DNA of 64,000 nucleotides from NCBI GenBank assembly GCA_030729925.1, contig JANQWK010000033.1, forward strand, positions 49,782-113,781, in the 5' to 3' direction. Every line of letters begins with the position of its first letter. Positions within the stretch are counted from its first letter, which is position 1. The notes under the pieces were generated by a model. It was not told the DNA's origin, made no database searches, and saw nothing but the letters and a program-made list of their open reading frames with translations. The translations under genes were made by a program, and so were the position numbers. Shown piece after piece: positions 1 to 8,104 of this stretch. Source of the DNA: Saprospiraceae bacterium (GTDB lineage Bacteria; Bacteroidota; Bacteroidia; Chitinophagales; Saprospiraceae).

Positions 1-102
1 GAGGCTTGCGCCAACTTACTGCAAGTCCTGGCAGCAGATCCCGATGCGGATTTCCATGCCCAGGCCGGTCGGCTGCTGAAACAGGTGCAGCGTCTCCGCT
101 AA
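1..102 (+). CDS. C-terminal end of an unidentified protein (cut by window start)
   Basis: An open frame runs from base 1 to a TAA at 100-102 and encodes the last 33 residues, ending in LLKQVQRLR. The Ala/Leu/Gln-rich helical composition would fit the end of a TPR-like or other all-helical protein, but the fragment is too short to assign. It is followed by about 130 bp without a gene, which carries a promoter-like box for the next gene. Confidence 0.5.
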   Translation, partial: EACANLLQVLAADPDADFHAQAGRLLKQVQRLR

Positions 103-205
103 TATTTACGTCAAGACAGTCGCATTTTCTATTTTTCTGGAGGATCTGTATCCGCAGGTTCTCCGTTTTTATCCTATCTAACTGTTTTTTTAAAACAAAT
201 TGTTG

Positions 206-213
206 TATATTTG
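206..213 (+). promoter_or_regulatory. Bacteroidota -7 box (TATATTTG)
   Basis: A match to the TAnnTTTG -7 element of Bacteroidota sigma-70-type promoters lies 17 bp before the ATG at 231. No convincing TTTG -33 element stands at the usual spacing, so this is a motif call only. Confidence 0.35.
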
Positions 214-230
214 AATAAAATACAACAGCC

Positions 231-617
231 ATGATGAATCGCGCTTGGTGGGAGCGGATCCAGGCTCAGAGTCCGTTGGCTTTAGAGGACTGTCTGGATC
301 AGTTTCGGATTCGGTATCCGGATCGCTGGCGGGAGGAAATCCGGGTACCTGCCCGGCTGCTGCATTTTTTTGCGGAGCAGTCCATTGCCATTCAGCTGCT
401 TTGGTACCATGACAACCGGGGGCAGAAGCGGTATGGTTTTCGGATCAAGTCGGACATCCTGTCCATTACGGGTCGCTACCGCTGGTCGGAGGAAGAAACG
501 GCTTATGCAGCAGCTCTTTCCTGGGGTTTTGCCTTGCATCAGAAGGGGATGGAATACCGGCAGCACAGTCGGCAGGTGCCGGTGCGGTTTCCCAAAAAAG
601 AGCCTCGGCGGAGATAG
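231..617 (+). CDS. Small orphan protein, 128 aa
   Basis: I do not recognise this protein. It begins MMNRAWWERIQ, is rich in Arg and Trp, has no signal peptide or membrane segment, and ends in a basic tail (PKKEPRRR). The basic, aromatic-rich composition could suit nucleic-acid binding, but that is inference. It stands alone: a -7-like box precedes it and a second one (643-650) separates it from the downstream aldo/keto reductase. Two ATG codons are adjacent at 231 and 234; the first is used here. A competing 94 aa frame on the opposite strand looks like a shadow. Confidence 0.55.
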   Translation: MMNRAWWERIQAQSPLALEDCLDQFRIRYPDRWREEIRVPARLLHFFAEQSIAIQLLWYHDNRGQKRYGFRIKSDILSITGRYRWSEEETAYAAALSWGFALHQKGMEYRQHSRQVPVRFPKKEPRRR

Positions 618-642
618 GTGCTGGGCTTACTGGTTATTTTAC

Positions 643-650
643 TAATTTTG
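643..650 (+). promoter_or_regulatory. Bacteroidota -7 box (TAATTTTG)
   Basis: A TAnnTTTG match lies 34 bp before the ATG at 685. It sits in the short gap after the 128 aa gene and would start the aldo/keto reductase transcript. There is no clear -33 partner. Confidence 0.35.
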
Positions 651-684
651 TAGCCGATGATTGCAAACGAACAAACACACGATT

Positions 685-1725
685 ATGGAATATAGTTTTT
701 TGGGAAACACCCAGGAAAAAGTGAGTAAAATTTGTCTGGGTACCATGACCTTTGGCGAGCAAAACACAGAAGCGGAGGGGCATGAGCAGTTGGATTATGC
801 ACTGGATCAGGGGATTAACTTTATTGATACGGCGGAGATGTACTCGGTTCCGGGTCGCCCCCAAACCCAGGGCAGTACGGAGCGCATTATTGGTACATGG
901 ATCCAGTCGCGCCGCAACCGCGATCGGTTTTTGTTAGCGAGTAAGGTCACGGGCCCCTCGGCGGGGCTTAAGCATATCCGGAATCCGCTTCGTTTTACCA
1001 GGGAGCAAATCATGACGGCGATAGAGGGCAGTTTGACACGGCTGCAGACGGACTACATAGACCTTTACCAATTGCATTGGCCGGAGCGAAATACCAACTT
1101 TTTTGGAAAGTTGGGTTACAAGCACGATCCGGCGGAGGAATGGGAAGACAACCTGCTCGAGGTATTGGAGGTGATGCAGGACCTGGTTACGGCGGGTAAG
1201 ATTCGCTATTTTGGGGTATCCAACGAAACGCCTTGGGGATTGATGCGCTTTTTGTATTTGGCAGAGCGATACGGTCTTCCAAGGGGGGTGAGTATTCAGA
1301 ATCCTTATAACCTGTTGAACCGGACTTTCGAGATTGGTTTGGCGGAGGTTGCTCTACGCGAGCAGGCCGGACTATTGGCGTATTCGCCCATGGCATTTGG
1401 TTTGCTTTCGGGCAAGTACCACGAGGGTGTGGCTGCACCCACGTCTCGGATCAATCAGTTCAAGCAACTGGCGCGGTACAACAGTGCGTTGTCGCACGAA
1501 GCAACGGCGGCTTACTTGGAAATTGCGCAGCAGCATGGCATATCCCTGGCGAAGTTGTCTCTGGCGTTTGTCAACCAGCAGCCTTTTGTGAGCAGCAACA
1601 TTATTGGGGCTACCACGATGGAGCAGTTGCGGGAGAATATTGACAGCATTCAGGTGCATTTGTCGGACGAGATTTTGCAGGAAATTGAGGCGGTGCACCA
1701 GCGCATTCCCAATCCGGCGCCATAA
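685..1725 (+). CDS. Aldo/keto reductase, Tas-like
   Basis: NADP(H)-dependent aldo/keto reductase of 346 aa with a TIM-barrel fold. The catalytic tetrad is visible as D48, Y53 (FIDTAEMYS), K87 (ASKVTG) and H131 (YQLHWPE). The long loop after the barrel start and the LHWPER motif resemble the Tas/YghZ group, whose physiological substrates are uncertain. The frame is open from a TTG at 661, but the ATG at 685 gives the family-type start (MEYSFLGNT) and is preferred. Its stop is 9 bp before the next gene, so it probably forms an operon with the 233 aa protein and the GH3 enzyme. Confidence 0.9.
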   Translation: MEYSFLGNTQEKVSKICLGTMTFGEQNTEAEGHEQLDYALDQGINFIDTAEMYSVPGRPQTQGSTERIIGTWIQSRRNRDRFLLASKVTGPSAGLKHIRNPLRFTREQIMTAIEGSLTRLQTDYIDLYQLHWPERNTNFFGKLGYKHDPAEEWEDNLLEVLEVMQDLVTAGKIRYFGVSNETPWGLMRFLYLAERYGLPRGVSIQNPYNLLNRTFEIGLAEVALREQAGLLAYSPMAFGLLSGKYHEGVAAPTSRINQFKQLARYNSALSHEATAAYLEIAQQHGISLAKLSLAFVNQQPFVSSNIIGATTMEQLRENIDSIQVHLSDEILQEIEAVHQRIPNPAP

Positions 1726-1734
1726 TTTCAGGTT

Positions 1735-2436
1735 ATGCAACTCAAAAAACTGGAAGCTGCGCTGGTGAAGTTCCGGGAATTTTTGCCTACGAAAGCGGCG
1801 CAGGAGCGTTTGTACATCTGGGAATCGCAGTTGCTTTTTCAGCAAAACTGGGATCAGGATGCGGCTGATTTTTCGGCGATGTTTGATCGGAGTCTGGACA
1901 ACAGCCAGACGCGGCGACTCTGGAAGCGGGAGCGATTCGAGCCCAAGCGCATGATGCTGCTTTTTCTGGGGGAGGAGTCGGATTTTGTCCGCTCGATGTT
2001 TATAGACCTGTTCAATCCCGATAAATCGGTAGAAAACCGGGTAGATCGCTTTGTGTTTTACTGCGATGAATTGCTTTCCCGCTACAAGCGGAAGTACCCG
2101 CTCTCGATAGAAAACAATCACTATCATCAGGATTATGAGATGATAGCGCTGTACCTGGCGTTTCGGTATCCGGAGGCGTATGCCTGTTATGATGCGGAGG
2201 CTTTTCGGACGACGCTGGCGTTATTGTCGGCTCCCAATGTGCCGGTGGGGCATGATTTGCCGCGGCATTTCAAGGTTTGCAAAACGATTTTTACCTTTAT
2301 GCTGAAGGACGAGGAATTGATGGAGCGGCACCGTGCCAGGCTGGAGGAGGGTAAGCACTATATGGGCAACAGTTATTTGCTCAGCTATGATTTTATGTGT
2401 TTTTGCCGCGCCGCCGGCGAAAAATTGTTTGATTAA
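1735..2436 (+). CDS. Uncharacterised 233 aa cytoplasmic protein
   Basis: Soluble, mostly helical protein with no signal peptide or membrane helix. It is rich in aromatic and charged residues (LYIWESQLLFQQNWD, RFVFYCDELL, HYHQDYEMIALYLAFRYP). I recall similar conserved stretches in Bacteroidota proteins, sometimes placed in front of McrB-like AAA ATPase domains, but no ATPase follows here, so the protein is either free-standing or that resemblance is misleading. It is sandwiched between the aldo/keto reductase (9 bp gap) and the GH3 gene (18 bp gap), which implies co-transcription. No function is assigned. Confidence 0.75.
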   Translation: MQLKKLEAALVKFREFLPTKAAQERLYIWESQLLFQQNWDQDAADFSAMFDRSLDNSQTRRLWKRERFEPKRMMLLFLGEESDFVRSMFIDLFNPDKSVENRVDRFVFYCDELLSRYKRKYPLSIENNHYHQDYEMIALYLAFRYPEAYACYDAEAFRTTLALLSAPNVPVGHDLPRHFKVCKTIFTFMLKDEELMERHRARLEEGKHYMGNSYLLSYDFMCFCRAAGEKLFD

Positions 2437-2454
2437 CTTTTATAAGCTGTAGGT

Positions 2455-3960
2455 ATGGGGTTTAAGTCTGTCGTAGCAAAACCGCTGGCTCGGATGCTGG
2501 CTAAGCGCATAGATCACTGGTCGGCTCACGCAACAGCGGCTCAGGAACGCATTTTTCAGGACCTGATCCGGGAGGCGAAGCACACTGTTTTTGGCAAGGA
2601 TCACGGTTTTGAGCAGATCAGGACTTACAGGGATTTTACCGAAAGGGTACCCATTCGGGATTACGAGGCCTTGAAGCCTTACATCGAGCAGATCAAAGCG
2701 GGAAAAAGCGATGTATTGTGGAAGGGGCGGCCGCGGTATTTTGCCAAAACATCGGGCACGACTTCCGGGGTGAAGTATATTCCCATTTCGAAGGAGAGTA
2801 TGCCCAACCATATCAATTCTGCCCGCAATGCGCTCTTCCTGAATTATGCCCGGACGGGGGAGGGGAGCTGGATGGACGGGAAGGTGATTTTTTTGTCGGG
2901 CAGTCCGGTTTTGGATACGGTGGCGGGAATTCCCACAGGCCGACTTTCGGGGATTGTCAACCACGAGATTCCTTTCTGGCTCAAGGGCAATCAGTTGCCC
3001 AGCTATGCGACCAATTGCATAGAGGACTGGGAAGAAAAGCTGGAGCGCATCATTGACGAGACGATAGGCCAGGATTTGCGCCTGATTTCGGGTATTCCGC
3101 CCTGGGTGCAGATGTATTACGAGCGGTTGCTGGAGCGAACGGGCAAGCAAACGGTCAAAGAGGTGTTTCCCAATTTTTCGGTTTTTGTGTACGGTGGAGT
3201 CAATTATGAGCCTTACCGGGCTAAATTGGAGGAACTCATAGGCGGCCGTGTGGCGACCATAGAGACGTATCCGGCTTCCGAGGGCTTTATTGCCTTCCAG
3301 GATGTACAGGGGGAACGGGGCTTGTTGCTGAACGCAGATTCCGGTTTGTTTTTCGAATTTGTGCCCGTAGAAGAGATCTTTGAAGCGCACCCGCGCAGGT
3401 TGCGCCTGCACGAAGTGGAGACAGGAGTGAATTATGCTTTGATCATCAACAACAATGCAGGATTGTGGGGCTATAACATAGGAGATACGGTGGAGTTTGT
3501 TTCCACGAATCCTTATCGCCTGATCGTCAGTGGACGGGTCAAGCATTTTATCTCTGCTTTTGGCGAACATGTGATTGGGAAGGAAGTGGAAGCAGCGATG
3601 TTGCGGGTAAGCCGGGAGCGGGGCATCAAGGTGGTGGAGTTTACGGTGGCTCCTCAGGTGAATCCACCCGAAGGAGGAACACCTTACCACGAGTGGTGGG
3701 TGGAGTTTGACGGCGATCCCGAGGACATGGCAGATTTTGCTCGTGTGTTGGACGAAGAAATGTGTCGGGAAAACATCTATTACGAGGACCTGATCCGCGG
3801 AAAAATTTTGCAGCCCTTGAAGCTGCGCTGCCTGCAACGAGACGCTTTTAGGGATTATATGAAAAGTTTGGGCAAGCTGGGTGGCCAAAACAAGGTGCCG
3901 CGCCTGTCGAACGACCGGAAGATTGCCGACCAGTTGCTGTCATTTATGAAGCCGGTCTGA
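2455..3960 (+). CDS. GH3 auxin-responsive promoter family acyl-amide synthetase
   Basis: A 501 aa protein of the GH3 family, ATP-dependent adenylating enzymes related to plant GH3 acyl-acid-amido synthetases. Bacterial members are common in Bacteroidota, mostly with unknown substrates. The ATP-binding P-loop-like motif TSGTTSG lies at about residues 99-105, followed by KYIPISKE. Central motifs TYPASEGF and NYALIINNNAGLWGYNIGD and the C-terminal KHFISAFGEHV fit the family, and the length is typical. It is the last gene of a likely three-gene operon. The substrate cannot be read from the sequence. Confidence 0.9.
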   Translation: MGFKSVVAKPLARMLAKRIDHWSAHATAAQERIFQDLIREAKHTVFGKDHGFEQIRTYRDFTERVPIRDYEALKPYIEQIKAGKSDVLWKGRPRYFAKTSGTTSGVKYIPISKESMPNHINSARNALFLNYARTGEGSWMDGKVIFLSGSPVLDTVAGIPTGRLSGIVNHEIPFWLKGNQLPSYATNCIEDWEEKLERIIDETIGQDLRLISGIPPWVQMYYERLLERTGKQTVKEVFPNFSVFVYGGVNYEPYRAKLEELIGGRVATIETYPASEGFIAFQDVQGERGLLLNADSGLFFEFVPVEEIFEAHPRRLRLHEVETGVNYALIINNNAGLWGYNIGDTVEFVSTNPYRLIVSGRVKHFISAFGEHVIGKEVEAAMLRVSRERGIKVVEFTVAPQVNPPEGGTPYHEWWVEFDGDPEDMADFARVLDEEMCRENIYYEDLIRGKILQPLKLRCLQRDAFRDYMKSLGKLGGQNKVPRLSNDRKIADQLLSFMKPV

Positions 3961-3980
3961 CAAAAATTTGAACAAATTTG

Positions 3981-3988
3981 TATCTTTG
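3981..3988 (+). promoter_or_regulatory. Bacteroidota -7 box (TATCTTTG) of the THX gene
   Basis: A TAnnTTTG box lies 31 bp before the ATG at 4020, directly after the GH3 stop. This is consistent with an independent promoter for the ribosomal protein gene. The -33 element is unclear. Confidence 0.5.
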
Positions 3989-4019
3989 TAGGCTTGAAAT
4001 AAAACACAAATATATCGTC

Positions 4020-4142
4020 ATGGGAAAAGGAGATAAAAGATCAACGAAAGGAAAAATTTTCTTGGGCTCTTATGGAAAGAGTCGCCCCAAGAAAAAACAG
4101 CATGTTGTAGTCAAATCAGACAAGCCGGCTGCCAGCAATTAA
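4020..4142 (+). CDS. 30S ribosomal protein THX
   Basis: A 40-residue, very basic protein beginning MGKGDKRSTKGKIFLGSYGK and continuing SRPKKK. The MGKGD-(K/R)-x-GKI-x-GSYG pattern is the Thx family found in Bacteroidota and Thermus 30S subunits, where the peptide fits into a cavity at the top of the subunit head. The gene has its own -7 box at 3981-3988 and is followed by a perfect hairpin terminator at 4150. Small size makes it easy to miss in automated calls, but the family match is clear. Confidence 0.9.
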   Translation: MGKGDKRSTKGKIFLGSYGKSRPKKKQHVVVKSDKPAASN

Positions 4143-4149
4143 TGCTGCC

Positions 4150-4182
4150 AATAAGGGGGCTGCTTCACGCAGCCCCCTTATT
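4150..4182. terminator. Bidirectional hairpin terminator
   Basis: A perfect 14-bp stem (AATAAGGGGGCTGC and its complement) encloses a 5-nt loop, with T-rich sequence following on the plus strand and A/T flanks on the other. It lies between the convergent THX gene and the decarboxylase stop and probably serves both. Confidence 0.85.
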
Positions 4183-5622
4183 TTATTGGCGTAAACCCAT
4201 AGCATAGGCGCTTTCCTCCAAAATTTGCAGTGCCAGTTCTATTTCCGGTAAGTGAGTTCTGAAACTCATAACGGCCATCCGTATCCAAAATTTGTCCTGG
4301 ATAGTGGTCGAGGAGACAAACACGCGTCCATCGTGCTGAACGTGTTTGATGAGGTGCTGGTTGGCTTCATCGCTTCCCGGATGCCGGAAGATCATGACTG
4401 ACAGTTCAGGTTCCGGCCCTACTTCAAATCCCCGTTTTTGAATTTCTTCATAGAAATACCGACAAAGCAGTGCTTTTTCCTGCAAGGAAGCCCTAAACGG
4501 ACTGACTCCAAACAACTGTAGGGGCAGCCACATCCGCATTCCCCTGAAATGTTTGGTCAGCTCGGGCGAAAGATCTGCCGGAGAATACTCGTGATCGTCG
4601 GACAGGGCATCCTGCATGTAGTTGGCCTGGTAAAAATGAGCCTGGTATTGAGCGGGTACATCGCGGATGATTACCGCGCCCAGACCATAGGGCAGGAACA
4701 GTCCTTTATGAGGGTCAATTACGACAGAATCAGAACGTTCGATACCCTTAAAAGCAGGCTTGAGGTTTTCGACAAGCATGAAAAATCCTCCATAAGCGGC
4801 ATCTACGTGGAACCATATTTCATTTTTTTGAGCGATGTCCGCAATGGTATCCAGGGGATCTATGGCGCCGGTATCGGTGGTGCCCGCAGTGCCAATGATC
4901 ATAAAGGGTCTTAGGCCTGCGTCCCAGTCCAGCGCGATTTGCCTTTTCAGGTAGTCGGTATCCATCCGAAAGTGTTCGTCCAGCGGGATGTTCCGGAATA
5001 TGGCCTCTTTCATACCGGCAATGCGGAAGGCCTTGTGGACGCAGTGGTGCACTTGGGTGGTCAGATAGACTACCGCGTTTTCGACCATTGCCGCTTTGAG
5101 CTTTTTGGTATCTCGGGCAGTTGTAATGGCGACGAGGGTAGCAATCGAGCCTCCTGATGCCAGGTTGCCCAGGGCTGTCCGGGGGTAACCTAAAAATTGT
5201 GCCATCCAGCGGATCAGCATGTTTTCCATCCGAACGGCTCCCGGCCCTGCGTAAAAAATTCCGGCATAATTATTGGCTACAGCGGCCATGTAGTCGCCCA
5301 GCGCGCCAGGAAAAACCCCTCCTCCGGGAATATAGCCAAAATGGCGGCCCGAAGCTGGATTGAGTGCGGGTTTATCCACGGCCTCTTCCACGAGGTGGAT
5401 CAATTGTTCAACCGGTACGGCATACTCTGGTATGGGGAACTGTAGCAGCTCCTGACCTTTGTTGTCGTCGTCCAAAAAAGCGGGGGAATGGGATAGGGAT
5501 TCGATAAACCGTTCGGCATAGGCCGCAACCTGGTCGTTCCATGCCTGGCGTACCTCTGCGGGCGGCTCCAGTTGTCGGGAAAGCGCTTCCAGGGTAAGTA
5601 TCTTTTTTAGCAAAATAGGCAT
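4183..5622 (-). CDS. PLP-dependent group II amino acid decarboxylase
   Basis: A 479 aa pyridoxal-phosphate enzyme of the aromatic-L-amino-acid/glutamate decarboxylase family. The Schiff-base lysine is K306 in DPHKGLFLPYG. D274 in HVDAAYGGFF should contact the pyridine nitrogen, and H192 in TTQVHHC should stack on the cofactor. The length matches aromatic amino acid decarboxylases (about 480 aa), and the PLP lysine sits in PHKG rather than the PHKW seen in some members. Tryptophan, tyrosine or DOPA are plausible substrates but unproven. It is monocistronic and ends in a shared terminator. Confidence 0.88.
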   Translation of the reverse strand: MPILLKKILTLEALSRQLEPPAEVRQAWNDQVAAYAERFIESLSHSPAFLDDDNKGQELLQFPIPEYAVPVEQLIHLVEEAVDKPALNPASGRHFGYIPGGGVFPGALGDYMAAVANNYAGIFYAGPGAVRMENMLIRWMAQFLGYPRTALGNLASGGSIATLVAITTARDTKKLKAAMVENAVVYLTTQVHHCVHKAFRIAGMKEAIFRNIPLDEHFRMDTDYLKRQIALDWDAGLRPFMIIGTAGTTDTGAIDPLDTIADIAQKNEIWFHVDAAYGGFFMLVENLKPAFKGIERSDSVVIDPHKGLFLPYGLGAVIIRDVPAQYQAHFYQANYMQDALSDDHEYSPADLSPELTKHFRGMRMWLPLQLFGVSPFRASLQEKALLCRYFYEEIQKRGFEVGPEPELSVMIFRHPGSDEANQHLIKHVQHDGRVFVSSTTIQDKFWIRMAVMSFRTHLPEIELALQILEESAYAMGLRQ

Positions 5623-5631
5623 AGGATTTGT

Positions 5632-5639
5632 TATTTTTG
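5632..5639 (+). promoter_or_regulatory. Possible -7 box (TATTTTTG)
   Basis: A TAnnTTTG match lies 21 bp before the ATG at 5661, in the 38-bp gap between the divergent decarboxylase and TonB-domain genes. T-rich sequence makes chance matches likely. Confidence 0.3.
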
Positions 5640-5660
5640 GTTCCTCTAAATTAAAACAGC

Positions 5661-6752
5661 ATGACTACATTGCCCCGGGTAAAGTATTTTTATTTTTTAT
5701 TTTTTTTCATGGTGACCAGCTCGGTGTTAAGGGCGCAATCGGACACAGATACTACGATTTATGATATCTTGCCCCTGATGCCTCGCTTTCCTGCCTGCGA
5801 ACAGCTCGACACCACCGTCGCTTTCAAACAGCAGTGTGCCCAGCAACAGTTGTTGTCGTTTATGTACCAGAACATCATCTACCCTTTTGAGGCTCGACAG
5901 AATGGAAACGAGGGCATGGTGGTGGTTAGTTTTGTGGTGGAGAAGGACGGCTCGCTGAGCGACCCCCAGGTGTTGAAAGACATTGGCGGGGGCTGTGGTA
6001 TGGAGACGGTGCGTGTGGTTAATTTGATGAACAGTGCGGGTATCGCCTGGGTTCCCGGCGAAAAAGACGGGCAGGCAGTGCGCTGCCGCTATACGCTTCC
6101 GGTGAAGTTTCGACTGGAAGAGCAGTTGCCCTACAGTCTGGTAGGCACAGATACGGTATATACGGAGTTTGACGTTCCCTTGCAGTTTCGTGGGGGTGAA
6201 GAGGCGCTGACATCTTATTTGAAAGAACAATTAAAGTATCCGAAAGCCTGGCAGGACAGCTGTCTGATCGGAAATATAGACATTCAGCTCTGGGTGGGGC
6301 CGGGAGGCGTTACTCGGGTGCTGGATCTGACCGATTTTGCAGGTCTGGGTTTTGACTTTTGGTCTGCCGCTACGGACGCAGCCACTTCTACCTACAACCG
6401 CTGGGATGTAGCGGTTTTTGAAGGCAGACAAGTACCTGCCGCGTACGAAATTTCACTGACCTTTTTTCCCGAAGGGGAGGCGTGTAAGTCGGTTGTGGCC
6501 GATTACGACCTGGCCGTTGCTGCGTTGAACGAAGGCATTGCGCTGTATAACGAAGAAAAAACCGAAGAAGGGATAGCTAAAATGACCGAAGCAGTCAACC
6601 GTTTTCCCAACAACGCCAATTTCCTGCTCAGCAGGGGACAGGCTTATATGAACACCAACCAATTTGCGGAAGCTTGCGTGGACCTGCGGAAGGCTAAGGA
6701 GATTGCCCAGATCAACTGGTTTGACAACATCCTTCCGCTACTTTGTAAATAG
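5661..6752 (+). CDS. Exported TonB C-terminal domain / TPR protein
   Basis: A 363 aa protein with an N-terminal signal peptide (hydrophobic stretch ending near SVLRAQ). A TonB C-terminal-type domain follows at about 65-150 (IIYPFEARQNGNEGMVVVSF with VEKDGSL and PVKFRLEE), then a second degenerate copy at about 170-275 (LKYPKAW, IDIQLWVGPGGV), then one or two TPR-like helices near 285-360 (FLLSRGQAYMNTNQFAEACVDLRKA). It lacks the long N-terminal transmembrane/proline segment of true TonB, so it is more likely a periplasmic structural or interaction protein than an energy transducer. Monocistronic, convergent with glgC. Confidence 0.8.
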   Translation: MTTLPRVKYFYFLFFFMVTSSVLRAQSDTDTTIYDILPLMPRFPACEQLDTTVAFKQQCAQQQLLSFMYQNIIYPFEARQNGNEGMVVVSFVVEKDGSLSDPQVLKDIGGGCGMETVRVVNLMNSAGIAWVPGEKDGQAVRCRYTLPVKFRLEEQLPYSLVGTDTVYTEFDVPLQFRGGEEALTSYLKEQLKYPKAWQDSCLIGNIDIQLWVGPGGVTRVLDLTDFAGLGFDFWSAATDAATSTYNRWDVAVFEGRQVPAAYEISLTFFPEGEACKSVVADYDLAVAALNEGIALYNEEKTEEGIAKMTEAVNRFPNNANFLLSRGQAYMNTNQFAEACVDLRKAKEIAQINWFDNILPLLCK

Positions 6753-6759
6753 AAACCGA

Positions 6760-6790
6760 GGTGCCTGGATCCTTAAAGGATGCGGGCACC
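6760..6790. terminator. Imperfect hairpin between convergent genes
   Basis: GGTGCC...ATCCTT pairs with AAGGAT...GGCACC across this 31-bp palindrome, with three internal mismatches. It lies between the stop codons at 6752 and 6806. There is no strong T-run, so a terminator role is tentative. Confidence 0.4.
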
Positions 6791-6805
6791 CCGATGTTTG
6801 AATTG

Positions 6806-8083
6806 TTACTGCAATCCAATCTGCGTACCGTCCGCCAAGTAGGCATTTTTCTTGACCACCACAACACCGTCTCGGATGCAGTAGGTATCGGTTTCGGTAT
6901 CGGGAAGACTGGAATGTCCCCTTATGACTACATTGTTGCCGATGCGTACGTTCTTATCAATAATGGCGCGCTCGATCAGGCAATTTTTGCCGATTCCCAT
7001 AGCAGCGGGTTGTTTTTTGGCCACAATATCATCCAGCGACTCATAAAAGTCGGCTCCCATGATCACCGCATTGGAAATTTCGGTACCGGAACCAATGCGA
7101 GATCTGATCCCGACAATAGCACGTTCGATCTTTTTAGCATGAATAATGCTTCCTTCTGCAATGACGGCTTGGTTGAACCAGGTGCCGAACACCTTAGTCG
7201 GGGCAAGGAGTCGGGGTCGGGTATAAACGAGTCTGTTGTTGTCGAACAAATTGAACTGCGGGATATTGTCCGTCAGGGCAATATTGGCCTCAAAAAACGA
7301 GCTGATCGTTCCGATATCGGTCCAGTAGCCATCATAAGAATAACTGGCCACCTGCATGCCGCCTTTGATCGCACTCGGGATAATTTCCTTGCCAAAATCG
7401 GTCGCTTTGGGGTGTTCTGCAAACAGGCGTTCCAGCACAGAACGCTTGAAAACGTAAATCCCCATAGACGCCAGGTAGTTTTTCCCCTGTGAGCGGTAGC
7501 TGTCAGAAACAGCCGATTCCCATTCGGACAGGACAGCCGGCTTGGGTTTTTCGATAAAGCGCTCGATATACCCTCCTTCGTTGACCTTCATGATCCCGAA
7601 TCCGGGGGCGTCTTTATCGGTAACCGGAATGGTAGCGATGGTCAGGTCGGCCTCGCGATCCACATGGTAGCGCGCCAGCGCATCAAGGTTCATCTGATAC
7701 AACTGATCACCGGACAAAATTAGCACGTAGTCGTAATCGTGATTGCCCAGGTGGTGCATGGATTGGCGCACCGCATCGGCAGTACCCTGAAACCAGTCGT
7801 TGCTGGAAGGCGTCTGCTCAGCCGCCAGAATATCCACAAAACCATGGGTAAAAAGATCGAAATTGTAGGTGTTTTTGATATGTTGGTTGAGCGAAGCAGA
7901 ATTGAACTGCGTCACCACAAACATCCTGCGGATACCCGAATTGAGGCAATTGGAAATCGGGATGTCAATCAACCGGTATTTTCCTCCGATCGGAACGGCA
8001 GGCTTGGATCTTTGGCTGGTCAGCGGGTGCAGCCTCGTTCCGGCACCCCCTCCCAGTATGAGGGCAATCATTTTTATGACCAT
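6806..8083 (-). CDS. glgC: Glucose-1-phosphate adenylyltransferase
   Basis: Makes ADP-glucose from ATP and glucose-1-phosphate, the committed step of bacterial glycogen synthesis. At 425 aa it has the expected length. The N-terminal pyrophosphorylase signature ALILGGGAGTRLHPLT is followed by RSKPAVPIGGKYRLIDI, IEKPK near the sugar-phosphate site, and a C-terminal left-handed beta-helix (IGIRSRIGSGTEISNAVIMG). Two in-frame ATGs lie close together (8083 and 8071); the first is given, and the second (MIALILGGG) is equally possible. It lies 21 bp downstream of glgA and is probably co-transcribed. Confidence 0.95.
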   Translation of the reverse strand: MVIKMIALILGGGAGTRLHPLTSQRSKPAVPIGGKYRLIDIPISNCLNSGIRRMFVVTQFNSASLNQHIKNTYNFDLFTHGFVDILAAEQTPSSNDWFQGTADAVRQSMHHLGNHDYDYVLILSGDQLYQMNLDALARYHVDREADLTIATIPVTDKDAPGFGIMKVNEGGYIERFIEKPKPAVLSEWESAVSDSYRSQGKNYLASMGIYVFKRSVLERLFAEHPKATDFGKEIIPSAIKGGMQVASYSYDGYWTDIGTISSFFEANIALTDNIPQFNLFDNNRLVYTRPRLLAPTKVFGTWFNQAVIAEGSIIHAKKIERAIVGIRSRIGSGTEISNAVIMGADFYESLDDIVAKKQPAAMGIGKNCLIERAIIDKNVRIGNNVVIRGHSSLPDTETDTYCIRDGVVVVKKNAYLADGTQIGLQ

Positions 8084-8104
8084 GTCGCTTGGTATTTGTG
8101 TTGT

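Noticed and set aside
2440..3888. 482-codon antisense frame opposite the GH3 gene
   Set aside because: Long only because of the codon bias of the real GH3 gene on the plus strand; no family features.
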